A DNA stretch of 64,000 nt from Diphasiastrum complanatum (GCA_029204225.1 CM055111.1:21528507-21592506); one strand, 5' to 3'; positions 10,204 to 20,997 are shown, counted from the first letter of the stretch. The notes: a model not told the origin generated them from the letters alone. Program-made: numbers and translations.

Positions 10204-11604
10204 ATGGCTTCCTCATCTGATTCTAGTCAGGAGTCCTTGTTGTCCAAATTTCTCACTGAGTTTGGTATAATTGAGCGCATAGAGTACTTCAAGTCCCTCT
10301 TTCGACCTTTCTTACATGTATTTAGTATAGCATAGCAAAGTCCGGATGTTTTTATGACCAATATGTCAGACTCAAGGATATAATCATTATCCCTTTAATC
10401 TCTATGTGTAATTTGTCGTTTATGCATTTCACTGACCTTGTACATACTTTTCCACATTAGAAGCAGCGGCTAGACATGATGTACACTAAACTTTTTGACC
10501 AATTTAAGAATTCCAATGAATGTAATTGTTGTAAACGAAAATGTCGTTTTCTTGAGTATCAAATTGAATTTGTATTTTTCTTGTTAGTAAAAATCCCAGT
10601 AGAGTCAAATACATCGAAACCCGATATTGAGATCCGTTCATCCTCCAGTACTGAACATTCCATAAAGGATATCAGTCATTTCTTGGTGGATACTCCTGAT
10701 AAAGACACTGACTATTTGAGTGTAGATGATAAGCTGAGGGATGCTTTCATTGGCTATAATGCCAATATTGAGAAAAAAAATTGCTGATGTACATGCTAAA
10801 TGCTTTTTTGATTTGCCGAAATATTATATAAACAAAGATGTGTATATCACAACAACAGATCTCTGTGTTTTTTTTTTATTATCGGGAGGATGAGGTGCTT
10901 TGTCTATTGTCAAGCACCATTTATGAGTTCTCTGACATTGTTGATTTTGAAACCAAAGACTTGGTGCCGGGCATTGACTATGATGATGAAGAAGGTATTC
11001 TGACTAGTGAGGAATGTTTTTCCTTGGCTATGGCAAATGTTCGTGATCATGGACGAAGTTTGCCATCTGATGAGAAATTATCTCATTCCAGGCCCAGCTG
11101 GGATTCCCTCATCCATCAGTTATGAAATTTGCAGATGACTCTTCTTCAATAGGTGGTCACAATATAGATCATCCCGATCTAGTTGCAACAGATGATGATG
11201 AATGCATAAGTTTTACTGTATGTTTATCTGATGCATGTGGAACTCCAATTTTGTTATGCAGAATACACTTTTGATCGATGACTTTGCTACTCGTCGAGGG
11301 GGCTTCAGACAATATTCATCATCTTTCCACATGGATAGTGGTCTCGGCCACTACTTGAGCCACTTTCAGAAAATGAAATTTGCGTTGCTCATTCCAAACT
11401 CAGTCCAATTGGAGAGACTATGATAATGGCTGTGAAAGCCTTATCTTATTATCTAGGTGGACATAAATTTGCTAAAGCAAATAGAATTAATTTTTGTGAA
11501 GAGATCGTATGTTTTGAATATATCAGGATTTATAGATGGGAATGTACCATAAAGGAGTTCCCATTATTCATTGTATGCAACGTATATAGAATTGAGTGGT
11601 AACA
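10204..11604 (+). CDS. Possible multi-exon gene of unknown function (acidic protein)
   Basis: I do not recognise this gene. An ATG at 10204 opens MASSSDSSQESLLSKFLTE and reaches a plausible GT donor after codon 38 (10317/10318). A TTAG acceptor at 10460 would continue in frame with KQRLDMMYTKLFDQFKNSN and a Cys-rich CNCCKRKCRF patch, then a Ser/Asp-rich region (10600-10787). Further frames at 10868-11125 (FETKDLVPGIDYDDEEG, acidic) and 11420-11602 could be later exons, but their junctions are not clear. The Ser-rich start and acidic middle suggest a nuclear or regulatory protein at most. It could equally be a decayed transposon ORF. It converges with the minus-strand family member at 11985-13790. 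Confidence 0.3.
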
Positions 11605-11984
11605 AGAACAATGCGCATCTTCTGGATGCATATGCAAGTAGAGAGTTACTGCATTAGCACAACAATTGCACAAGATGAAATATTAGATCCCATTGAATGA
11701 AAGTTTGTATATATTGAATATTATGGATACAATTTACATTTGTAACATTTTTGTAGCTCTGAATTTTTAGCTTCTTTGTTGCTCAATAAATTTGCAAGCT
11801 TTTCTAAATTTGTCGTAATTTGAAGATTTGGTGATCTGTCGAATCTGAACTCTGCAGTAGAACCACTAAAATAATTGGCAAATATAGTTTTGTTTTTCAT
11901 TGGTTTCTCCATGTTGTATATCTCGATGAAATGTTGTCCGTGCTTGCCAATGTGACTTCTCCATCCCTTGTGATGACTAGACAC

Positions 11985-13790
11985 TTAAGCTTCCAGATGT
12001 GTTTGCAAAAAATGATGATGATCTCTTAGTATGTGTTGCACATGTCAAAATCGTAATTTCAGTCTTATGCTTTGGATCAAAATATATAGTTGAATTGAAA
12101 GCTGCTCTGAGCATGCATACTAACCATGTAATGATTGACGTGATCTTTTCCCCATGCTTTTGATACTGCATCAACAAAATCAACACAAGTCTTTTGTAGA
12201 GCTTTCTTATTAGTATCAAAAAAATTGTCTTTTCTTAATATTTTAATCATATTGTCAAGCTTTCTCCATACATCAACTTTCAATAATCTTGATTTGATGA
12301 TCACCCCTAAGTCTTGAGTGGCAGCAACGATATCTTTCCAAACTGAGTGTTGAATGTTAGAAGCCTTACCAGTATGGTTTGATAGGAATCGACGTGATTT
12401 TGCTCCTCTAACGCTTGGCTTAGTACGCATATTTCCTAACTTTTCAAAAAGCTTTTTATCTTTTTGTATTTTGACATGTCCCTTATGAAGTCCTGCTTTC
12501 GATAAAACATCTTCTAATCAACAAATAGCTTCCTTCGCTGATGATGCTGACTTACTATTTCACGCAAAAACTATATGAAGATAAATGAGCTTCTCTATTA
12601 TCCTAACTTTTGCATGAAGAGTGCAGACATGCACATTTTTCAAGGAAATAGGCAATACTGGCTTCCAGTTTGGATCTGCATTTTCCCTAGTAAATCTTGT
12701 ACTTCTAATTTTGCCATTTTCATGCATATAAACAAGGATGTTTAGATGTAGCACCGTGAGAGACATTATACATGCATTTCAATGTTTTCAAATCACCTGC
12801 TAAGTGCCATTCAACATTGGAGTCTCCAACTCCTGGAACATTGAGAAATCCTCCATCCATATGGTCCTTGATGATCCTAGGGTAAAATGTCCTAGAGAAC
12901 ATCCATGAGAATATATCATGATTCAATTTCAATAACTATCCAAAGAATAAAACTAACTTAGTTAAATAAGAATTCTTACTATCCATTGAATCTAATCTAA
13001 TAATGAGAAAAATTACCTGAAAAGCTGCCAACCACCAAAAATCATTTTTGGATTGGACACTAAATCTGAAATCCCCTTGGTCCACTATTTGTGATAGTGC
13101 ACCATTCATGAGAGTTACTACTAACTCTGTCCATCTTTTGCAGTTCACAATCACTGACTCATCTAACTTAAGTACTATAATTATTTTACCATGCACCTTT
13201 TCTAAGGTTATATCATAAAATGTGACCATGTATGTTAGCAAGTGATTTAGATCAACAAAGAAGTTGTTTATTAAATTATAAGATATTGATCTTCCATCAG
13301 TTTCATACACTTCCTCAAGATGAAATGGGGTGACAATGATCTTATGCATACCTATGTTTAATATATTCCTCTCTGTCTTCAAGTGATATGACCTTGTAAT
13401 AGGGACTTTTCTATTTTGAACTTGCTATAAAGCTTCTCTAATAAGTTGAAATATTGTTGCATATGCTTCTTGCTAATACAAAAAATCAGAATATGCTTAC
13501 TTGAATGCACGCATTCTTCTATTTCGATAACCTCCTTTTGAAAGAGTTTGAATATCCTTGTAACTTTGTCGCTTTCGCTTCTTACTCCTAGCCTCCTTCT
13601 TCTTAGCCACTTCCACATCCTTCAATAATTGTAAGTTTTCCTTATGGATAGATTGTAAGATTGATTGCACTTGCTCTAAATCTAATTTCATATCGAATGT
13701 TATCTTCTGTAATGATTCATTATTTCTTTTAAGTTGTTCATTTTCTATATGGAGATCTACTTGGAAATCTTCTAGAACTCAAAATTCGCC
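11985..13790 (-). pseudogene. Member A of an unassigned spliced gene family (GDLK...CTLHA core), decayed
   Basis: Read on the minus strand: a coiled-coil, Lys-rich N-terminal part (about 13500-13765, LEQVQSILQSIHKENLQLL), then a globular part at 12936-13382 (FYDITLEKVHGKIIIVLKL ... FWWLAAFQ). A CAG|GTAATT donor follows FWWLAAFQ. The next exon has WHLAGDLKTLKCMY and KHPCLY, then after a frameshift near 12730 VHVCTLHAKVRIIEKLIYL. A last part (12140-12430) holds RTKPSVRGAKSRRFL and DFVDAVSKAWGKDHVNHYM before another GT donor. The motif order resembles large uncharacterised proteins of other eukaryotes with a GDLK box, a C-x2-C and a CTLHA box; that link is from memory and tentative. The frameshift and internal stops mark it as broken. 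Confidence 0.6.
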
Positions 13791-13902
13791 TACTTCAACT
13801 TATTCCACATGTGTGAGCTGTCAACATCCTACACCTAGATGCTTGATGTAAAAAACATAAGACCCCTATATCTAACATAGATAATCTTTTTCAATTCTTC
13901 AC

Positions 13903-15318
13903 ACTCCTCCTAAAAAATTATCTATGAAGATTTAAGCATTGATCTTGATATAACTCCAAGATTAGATCTATGCTTGATGAAAGCACTTTTGCTCAAAGGC
14001 TTGGTGAGTAGATCGACAATACAAGAGGACGAGTTGACATGCTCCAAATAGATTTCTCCTCCAATAAGCTTTTCTCTCACAAAATGGTGTGCCACTTCTA
14101 TGTGTTTTCTTCTTGCATGAAATATGGGATTATTGGCAAGAGCTTGGGCCGAGATGTTATCACATTTGATCATTGGTAGATCATCTTCCTTGATGCACTT
14201 TAGCTCCATTAATAACCTCTTGATCCAAAGCACCTCTTTGGTAGTTGTAGTGAGTGCTTTGTACTCGGCCTCACATGAAGAGACAGATATAGTATCTTGC
14301 TTTTTGGAAAGCCAAGATATTAGACTGCCTCCAAGAAAGATAGTGTATGCACTAATAGACTTTCGATCCGTCTTGTCACTTGCAAAGTCCGAATCCGAGT
14401 AGCCAACAATGGATAGATCTTCACTTTTATAAAGTAGACCATAATCACAAGATGAAGATACATATCTTAGAATCCTCTTGGCCATCTTCCAATGATGGAT
14501 CTTAGGATCTTGCATAAATTAACTCAATTTGTGCACACAAAAACTTAGATCGGGCCTAGTAATGGTAAGCCAAATCAAGGAGCCTACAAGACTCCTAAAA
14601 AGTGTGATGTCCTCAAAGGATCTTTCATCACCTTTATTAGGAGCTTTTACAATTTGCTCCATTGGAGTATCTATGCTCTTAGAATTTTCCATATGAAATT
14701 TTTTCAACATAGAGTGAGCATATCTAGATTGGCATATAAAGACATGATTTTCATAAAAATCAATATCTAGGCCTAGGATGTAATGTATCTCTCCTAGATC
14801 TTGCATTTTAAGCTCACATCCAAGTGCTAGCTTAGTTTCATCAACTAGCTTGATACAACTTCCACAAAAAATAATGTCATCAACATAAATTAGAAGAATG
14901 ACAATATTGCTATCAACAAACTTTAGATACATGGAAGGATCATAGTCACTAAGAGTAAATCCTAGTGAGATAAGAAAAGAATTAAGTCTTGAATACCATG
15001 ATCTTGGTGCTTGCTTGAGTCCATAAAGACTTTTGAAGAGCAAACACACTTTGGACTCATCCTTGATGAATCCTTGAGGTTGTTCCATATAGATCTCCTC
15101 CTCAAGATAACCATTTAGAAAAGCATTGGAATCATCTAATTGGAACACCTTCCACTTAAAGAAACAAGCAAGAGAAATAAGAATTCTTATTGTCACCATC
15201 TTTGCAATGAGTACAAAGGTCTCCTCATATTCAGGGCCATGGATTTGAGCAAATCCTTTGGCACATAATCTTGCTTCATACTTGTTGATAGTGCCATCAT
15301 GATTGCCTAATTTGTGAT
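13903..15318 (-). mobile_element. Copia RT-RNase H fragment with polypurine tract (minus strand)
   Basis: The minus strand from 15318 reads an almost continuous RT (YEARLCAKGFAQIHGPEYEE, DSNAFLNGYLEEEIYMEQP, LYGLKQAPRSWYSRL, catalytic LLIYVDDIIF) and RNase H (VGYSDSDFASDKTDRKS, SSCEAEYKALT, KHIEVAHHFVREKL, DLLTKPLSK). A single TAA at 14516-14518 interrupts it where the related copy at 57323-58063 has CAA (Gln). A polypurine tract (aggaggag on the minus strand, about 13903-13910) and TGTGAAGAATTG mark the start of a 3' LTR at 13902, of which only a few dozen bases are evident. Gag, protease and integrase are missing; upstream it abuts LTR-like DNA at 15319. The closest relative in the window is the 54976-58661 element. 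Confidence 0.9.
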
Positions 15319-15700
15319 GGCACCTTTGGAATGAGGCCAAAATGTACATAGATAGGCCAGAAAAAAAGTAGGAGCTAAAAATAACAATTTTTACATGGTT
15401 TTTGGATCTCAATCTTGACTCCCAATTAGGGTGGATCAAGTGACCTATTAGATTGGATGCTAGGGTTAGGTCATGATGAGCTCTAATAAGCCCTAAAATT
15501 CTCAGATCAGAGCTACTTATTTATAAATATGTGATGGTTTCTCCATCAAAGGATGAGTAAAATTTGGTTTTCCTTCTATCATTGTTGTTTGTGATCTCTA
15601 TGCTTAATATTTGCCAATTGCATTTGGTTCTTTGTATTTGTGGGATTGATTAGAGAGTTGAGGTACTAACCTGTGCTTGTGGGAGGCCATACAGTCACAC
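15319..15700 (+). repeat. LTR-like repeat, diverged copy of the LTR at 7100-7658
   Basis: Shares with the 7.1-kb LTR, in order, 'tggcacctttggaatgag', 'aggctag' versus 'aggccag', 'tttttggatctc', 'ttagggtggatc', 'gacctatta', 'gctagggttagg', 'ctcagatc' and the 'ttctatcat' region. Same orientation. It is spliced directly onto the copia RT fragment at 15318. Confidence 0.72.
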
Positions 15701-15929
15701 GTGTGAAGAGTATTGCAAGAATTGGAGCCTTATAGTGGAGTTAACGCCAAGGCAAAAAAGACATAGATGATTTGTCTTCAAGAAGTGGAAACAAGAAGAA
15801 AAGGATTCAAGCGTTCAAGTAAGTATTATTTAAAAGAGCAATGACACGCTTGCTAAGTTTTTATGTGCTTGTTTTTCTAATGTTTGCTATTTTTTTAAGA
15901 TCAAATTTATTATTTATTATGTCTTGCAG
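15701..15929. other. Junction between LTR-like repeat and family member B
   Basis: Contains a short CACACGTGTGAAG palindrome near 15695 and the upstream flank of the next gene copy. No coding signature. Confidence 0.3.
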
Positions 15930-17290
15930 ATCATCTTTGGTGGTGAGAGAACATTTTAAAGATTCTACGAGTATTGGAGAATCTTTGGGATCCATATTGT
16001 CATCAAAAACTACAAAAGAATTGTTAAAGAATTCTCGTTATGACAGGATTAAGAATGATATTGCTGCAGTGATTATAAAGAGCATTCACCATGTCTTGGA
16101 TTCAAGAGTTATCTAGGGATCATGTGATGATTCAAGAATCAGTTGTCAAGCATATACTCTATTGTTTAAAATTGTACAGAAAGCCTTTGCACATTTGAAT
16201 ATTCGAAAGCTACCACTTCCTCGTCCATTTAGAGTAAAAAAAATAAGATATTGTCTTAATGAGAGTATGACTATGCTTATAGGTGAACCATTTCATATCA
16301 AGAAATTGTATACATGTGAGAGTGGAACATTGGAATACAACGAGTCCAACAATTTATTTTTGGATATTTACAAAGTAATGGCATACATGATTAAATATTA
16401 CAAAATATTTGAAAGAGAAGTCCAAGGGAAATTGATATCGGTTATTAAACTTGATGAGTCTGAAATTGTTAAGGGACAAACGGGTAAGTATCACCTTTAT
16501 GAACAGAGCATTGAACAATACTGAAAATGATGTAGATGATTCATCATTTAGTATTCAATCAGATAATGAAATATGGTGGTTAGCAGCATTTCAGGTATAT
16601 TTCAATTTTACTTATTATTGTATTTTATCACCTAAGTTTGCTAATGTCAACGTTCGTAACTTTGTATGTGTTTGTTACTTTTTAGGTTTTAAAAGAAGAC
16701 CATGCTATATTGTCGTGGATTTTTTTGACATCAATTTAAGTGAAGATTATTGAAGAGCACATGGGTGGAAACAAAATATATGTGCCAAACTATGGCAGGT
16801 TTCAAATTTTATGGCATCTTGCAGGTGATTTAAAGACACTGAAATGTATGTATTATGTTTTGCATGAGGCAAATACTAAACATCCTTGTTTGTATCGTAT
16901 GAAGAATTGTAAAGACTTGAATTTGACAAGATCAAGAGTTGGTCCAACAAGAGATCGAGAGGATCCAAACTTTAGACCTGTGTTGGCAATTCCATTGATC
17001 AATGTTCACATATGCACATTGCATGCTGAGGTACAAATTATTGAAAAATTGATTTACAAGCATATTTTGTATGTCTGGAATACCAAGTCTGAATCAGCCT
17101 CTAAAATTGGAATTGAGAGATTAGAGCAAGTACTTTCAAAAGCAGGTTTGCACAAGGAGAATGTAAAAATAGAAAAAAGTGAAAAACTATCAGGTAAATC
17201 AGGGAATGTTCCAACCAAGCCATCTGTTGGAGGTGCAAAAATTACAAGGTCTTTATCCAATGAAGCAAGATGTAGGGAAAAGCCTTAATA
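15930..17290 (+). pseudogene. Member B of the unassigned spliced gene family (GDLK...CTLHA core), decayed
   Basis: Paralogue of 11985-13790 on the opposite strand. Parts in order: an exon ending near 16112 (FKDSTSIGESLGSILSS ... IAAVIIKSIHHVLDSR); 16162-16480 (YKVMAYMIKYYKIFE, VQGKLISVIKLDESEIVKG); after a frameshift near 16480, VSITFMNRALNN and EIWWLAAFQ; a GT-AG intron from about 16596 to 16685; then VLKEDHAILSWIF, IILWHLAGDLK-type box (LWHLAGDLKTLKCMY), KHPCLYRMKNCK, VHICTLHAEVQIIEKLIY, and a Lys/Ser-rich tail with TKPSVGGAKITRSLS. Besides the frameshift there is an in-frame stop near 16740. The Cys expected after HPCLY is Arg here. The intron after WWLAAFQ sits at the same place as in member A, so the two are spliced-gene copies, not retrocopies. 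Confidence 0.6.
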
Positions 17291-17480
17291 TGCATCGTTA
17301 TAGGATATGATGAGCAAATTGAAGGGCATAGATGCTATGATCCACTTGGACAACACATGCATGTAAGTTGTATTTGATGTCATATTTGATGGGATCCATA
17401 GATTTGGCGATGATGAAAAAGATAGCGATGAACTATCCAAGCTTTTCATTGATGATGAAGCCATATCACCACCACCATAG
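17291..17480 (+). pseudogene. Copia integrase-RT connector fragment
   Basis: In shifting frames the sequence reads IGYDEQIEGHRCYDPLGQ and MHVSC.IVIFDGIHRFGDDEK, the copia connector pattern (GY...GYR.YDP....SRDV.FDE) between integrase and RT. It abuts the 3' end of family member B. Confidence 0.6.
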
Positions 17481-18309
17481 GTTGACCACTGAGCAAAAAA
17501 TGAAGGTTGTGGTAATTCTCCAATTGTGGAGACAAGATTGAGAGTTGAAGACAAGATTATTGGATTGGTGAAGATAGAGGTTGCTAGTGATAAACAAAAC
17601 AAACAAGATGCAACTTGGAATACATATTCACCTCGTAGTGGATCACCTCAACACATTGTCACCTAAATGGTATACGAGAATAGTGGATGACAAGAAGACA
17701 AAATTGTTGAGTCTAGCAAAGGGAGAGAGCTGCAACGTTCTGCGAGGGAGAAGATGGAACTTGATAGAGTTCAAGTCCATCTTGCACTTATGAACAATAT
17801 CATCCAGATGCGCCCTCAATCAGTTGCTATATAGGCCCGGTGTAGCGGCTATTCTTTTATACTTCAAGAAACATTGCAGATTCTGGGTCGGAATGCACGA
17901 AATATACTAGGTACGTTTGGCATAACCGTTTCCAGAATTCGAGACGGATCGAAAACAGAAATCCGATCCAGTATCGTATCGAAAAAATCTAAGAAATTAG
18001 ATACATGATCGTTCTAGCGGTTGACGGCTACAGAATTGGTGTAGCTAGCAGAATCATCATGTATAGAGGTGCGCTCTGCCCAGTAGAATGCTTTGGGTCG
18101 ATTTGGCAATGTGTTGCAGCGTCGTTTTAGTTATGAACTGGTTCAAGATTGATTTCTGAGAATCAATTTCCATCTCATGAATCAATATTTGTTGTGGAAG
18201 CAAACTCGATACCGCAGTGGATCGAAGTTTGAAGGTCGCGGCTGAAGGTAGTGGCCTCCTTAAAGGACGGTCCATGATTTGAAATATAGTTCTATCCTTA
18301 AACTCAAGG
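17481..18309. other. Unassigned stretch with short degenerate frames
   Basis: A reading around 17570-17840 (EVASDKQNKQDATWNTYSPR; AREKMELDRVQVHLALMNN) could be a coding remnant but matches nothing I know. From 17880 to 18309 no feature is supported. Confidence 0.3.
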
Positions 18310-18950
18310 CCAGTCTTGAACATAGGTCATGTCTTAAAGAAATACATTACCCTCAATGGCCTTAAGTAACCATCGATGTAGGTGGGCCCTGACCACATTC
18401 ATTTAGAATAATTCTAGACCCATCCTTTTGCAGTCCAAATTGGAGTTCCAGTAAGTGCCTCTGCCTTATGCAAATAAGGAGTTAACCAAGACTGTTGGCC
18501 CATCTTTACTAATACTCAACATATTGGTAATCATGAAAGTCGATATTCAACCCATATTCATTTTGTAGAAAGTTGAAATATTGCATGTATTGTAGGTTGA
18601 AACCATTCATAGTAGTGCCAATTAACTCAAGGTTGATCCTCATATGACGGTCTCAAAACATTGTATGGCTTAATGTGAACATGAATACCCTTGTAGAATA
18701 AAGGTTGATTTTGTGGATAAATAGTTCAAAGGTCGATTCCATGTCATAACTCGAGTAAGTATATGCCGATGAATCGAATACTTCAAGATTAAAGACGTTA
18801 AGCTTATATTCCATAAATGCTGTAAAATAGAAATGACGCTTAAAAATAGAACAATAATATGTATCATGTAGTTGTCGAAGTATTCAAGGCTCAACATATA
18901 TAATTAAAAAGCCGTTAAATGGTATAAAATGCCATAACTGAGTCACCACA
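18310..18950 (-). repeat. LTR-like repeat, inverted relative of 26078-26740
   Basis: On the minus strand it begins TGTGGTGACTCAGTTATGGC at 18950 and continues with matches to 26078-26740: 'cttgaatacttc', 'catgataca' region, 'cgaccttt' near a Glu-Pro like block, 'aacctttattctacaagggt', 'attcatgttcacatta', 'ccttgagtttaa'. The TG start and its isolation suggest a solo or partial LTR. It sits directly against a plus-strand gypsy integrase fragment. Confidence 0.7.
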
Positions 18951-18956
18951 ACTACA

Positions 18957-19160
18957 TACCATCCATAGATGAATGGTCAAACAAAAAGAATAAATCAAGT
19001 GCTAGAGTACATGCTTTGAGCATGTCAACAAAAAACAAACTAATTGAGAGGAATATCTTCGAATATTAGTGTTTTCTTGTAATGACGCCAAACATTCAAC
19101 TACGGGATAAGCAAGCTCATTCAATATTTAGCATTCGATAATCTGCTTCAACAAAGTAAA
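18957..19160 (+). pseudogene. Ty3/gypsy integrase fragment
   Basis: Reads YHP.MNGQTKRINQVLEYML.ACQ, the conserved region around the integrase catalytic Glu in plant gypsy elements (YHPQTDGQTERxNQxLE), followed after frame changes by YNDAKHSTTG, matching the usual YNxxxHSSTGMSPF. The Glu position itself reads Lys (TKR). Two stops and a frameshift in about 200 bases. Confidence 0.82.
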
Positions 19161-19559
19161 TCACTCATTTCTTTTATTAAGTGTATCACCTCTCATTCTT
19201 TTGGATGAGTTTACTTATAGCTGTAGAAGTGGCTAATAACTCTAGTTTAAGAAGGATCCAAAATGCCACCTCTCTTCTCTAAATCTTTGACAAAAGATTA
19301 TCTCTTTTGTCAAAATCTAATGTAATCTCATTCTCAAGTCTCTTGGGCCCACTTGGGATAAATTTAATTGATTATCTCCTATTGATAGACCTAATTTCAA
19401 TAGCGAATTAGGATTTTGTTGTCAACAATCTTTAGCTAGTTAGATCCATGATTTGGGCTTTGACATTCTATGAATAAATCATCTACGAGTTTTGCGAGTT
19501 CTCTTTGTGCCTTGCTTGTGAAATTTCATAGCACATCGCATGCTAGCAAATGTAGGCCT
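19161..19559. other. Intergenic stretch with no recognised feature
   Basis: No long frame or family signature. A short inverted word pair (ctttgacaaaagattatctcttttgtcaaaat near 19285-19315) can form a small hairpin. Confidence 0.35.
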
Positions 19560-20150
19560 CTAGGACTTTTGAGAGGACCAAGTCCGGGGCTAGGGGGGCC
19601 CTGGTGCATTAGCTAGGTCCAGGGCTAGGTCCAATCTCATGGCCAAGTAAAGCCCAAGAGGGCTATGAACACAAGAAGGCTCCTAGTGGTTCCATGCGGT
19701 CCAGCCACCGCTAAAAACGACAAGGAGCCTTCTTACTTACGGTGGGCTAGACCGCAAGGAGCCTTCTTGCGGTCCCTTGCGGTGGGCTGCATCGCAAGGA
19801 GCCTCCTTGTGGTTCTTGCGGTGGCCCAAGGGACCGCAAGAACCCTTCTTGTGTTCCAGCCCACCGCAAGGAGGCTCCTTGCGGTCCAGCCCACCACAAG
19901 GGATTGCAAGAAGGCTTATTGTGGTCTCTCACGATTTAGAGTTTAGGGTCTAGGGTACCCAACCCAACGGCCCATTGCAAGGGACCACAAGGAGTCTTCT
20001 TGCGATCCAGACCACTGCAAGGGACCACAAGAAGGCTCATTATGGTCCCTCACGATTTAAGATTTAGGGTTTAGGGTACCTAACCCAACGTACCATAAGG
20101 AGCCCCACCCCAAGGGACCACAAGGAGCCTTCTTGTGGTCAGGTCATCCT
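19560..20150. repeat. GC-rich palindromic repeat block (AAGGAGCCTTCTTGCGGTCC-type words in both orientations)
   Basis: Between about 19670 and 20140 a 20-base word of the form AAGGAGCCTTCTTGCGGTCC and its reverse complement recur about ten times with small changes, separated by 'gtgggct' or 'agcccacc' and 'caaggga'. The second half adds two copies of 'ctcacgatttag...tttagggt...ggtacc(c/t)aacccaacg' (19928 and 20050). Both strands therefore show open frames rich in Arg, Leu and Ala (19665-19946 +, 19747-19932 -), which are by-products of the repeat. Confidence 0.88.
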
Positions 20151-20529
20151 AGGATCAACTATTCTTCAAGGGAAAGGATGGCCTTCAAGAACTTTTGAGT
20201 GCACCATTCTCACAATGTATTTTACTTGTTTGTAGATTGCAAGATCTAGTAAAAGTGAATAGTTGAAGGAGAGGCCCAACCAGCATACCCACGCCCAGTA
20301 TGACCTTGCCAAGAGCCTGCTCCACACCAAAATCTCGCTAGAAAGACACATACCAGCAATGGAATCAGCTTCTCATGAGCACGTACTGATGGAATCATCT
20401 TCTCATCACCGTTTTTTGCATCTGAAGGACGTCCTCAGTTCTTCAATCATTTTTCTGTTGCCATTTTCAACCCAGTCCGCCCATCGTTTTCAGGTTCATC
20501 ACTACTCTTGAGGATTCTTGCACATTGCT

Positions 20530-20850
20530 ATGGTTGACTGTGCCATCAAAAGCAATTTATGGCTGCTAACATTTTGGGTTTCACAAGCAGAGCATAGTCT
20601 GACTCTGGTAGTATATTGTACATTCTGTCTCATATTCTTCACCTCCTCAAGAGCAGCTGCCCATGATGAATCGGCAGCTCCTGCTCCTGCTCCTGCTCCT
20701 GCTACCTTCTCTGTTGGCCATGATGGCGACACCCTAGCTAGCAATGATCTCCGAAAACTATCCAACTGCTCTCCCCCACCTCACAATATCATCACTTCTC
20801 ATTTCAGCCACCGCGTGGACAACTCCACAAGGATCGAAACCTGTAATTGA
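20530..20850 (+). CDS. Possible small secreted or membrane protein with Ala-Pro repeat
   Basis: I do not recognise this protein. The 106-residue frame has a hydrophobic N-terminal half (LWLLTFWV, then LTLVVYCTFCLIFF at about residues 25-38), a small-residue segment SSRAAA that could be a signal-peptide cleavage region, an APAPAPAPA repeat at about 50-58, and a polar tail with SPPPHNIITSH. The layout recalls plant peptide precursors or arabinogalactan-type peptides, but no known peptide motif (CLE, IDA, PIP) is present. The ATG at 20530 is the first in frame. It may be one exon of a larger gene or chance. The opposite frame at 20502-20765 is a shadow. Confidence 0.35.
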   Translation: MVDCAIKSNLWLLTFWVSQAEHSLTLVVYCTFCLIFFTSSRAAAHDESAAPAPAPAPATFSVGHDGDTLASNDLRKLSNCSPPPHNIITSHFSHRVDNSTRIETCN

Positions 20851-20997
20851 AATTCGCTCCATGTCCTGAACTTACAACTGCAAAGAAAGGATGAAACTGA
20901 TCCTATTTTTGAAGCAGCATGTTCAGAAAATACATCATTTTCAATATGAAATGAAAATGTGAGGAGGGAATTGATTTGAGCGGAATGGCACCTAATC

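Noticed and set aside
14124-14402. Plus-strand frame at 14.1-14.4 kb
   Set aside because: Shadow of the minus-strand copia RNase H; the same shadow occurs opposite the related copy at 57583-57855.
19665-19946. Open frames on both strands over the GC-rich block
   Set aside because: Both are simple translations of the inverted 20-base word, rich in Arg, Leu and Ala, with no domain.
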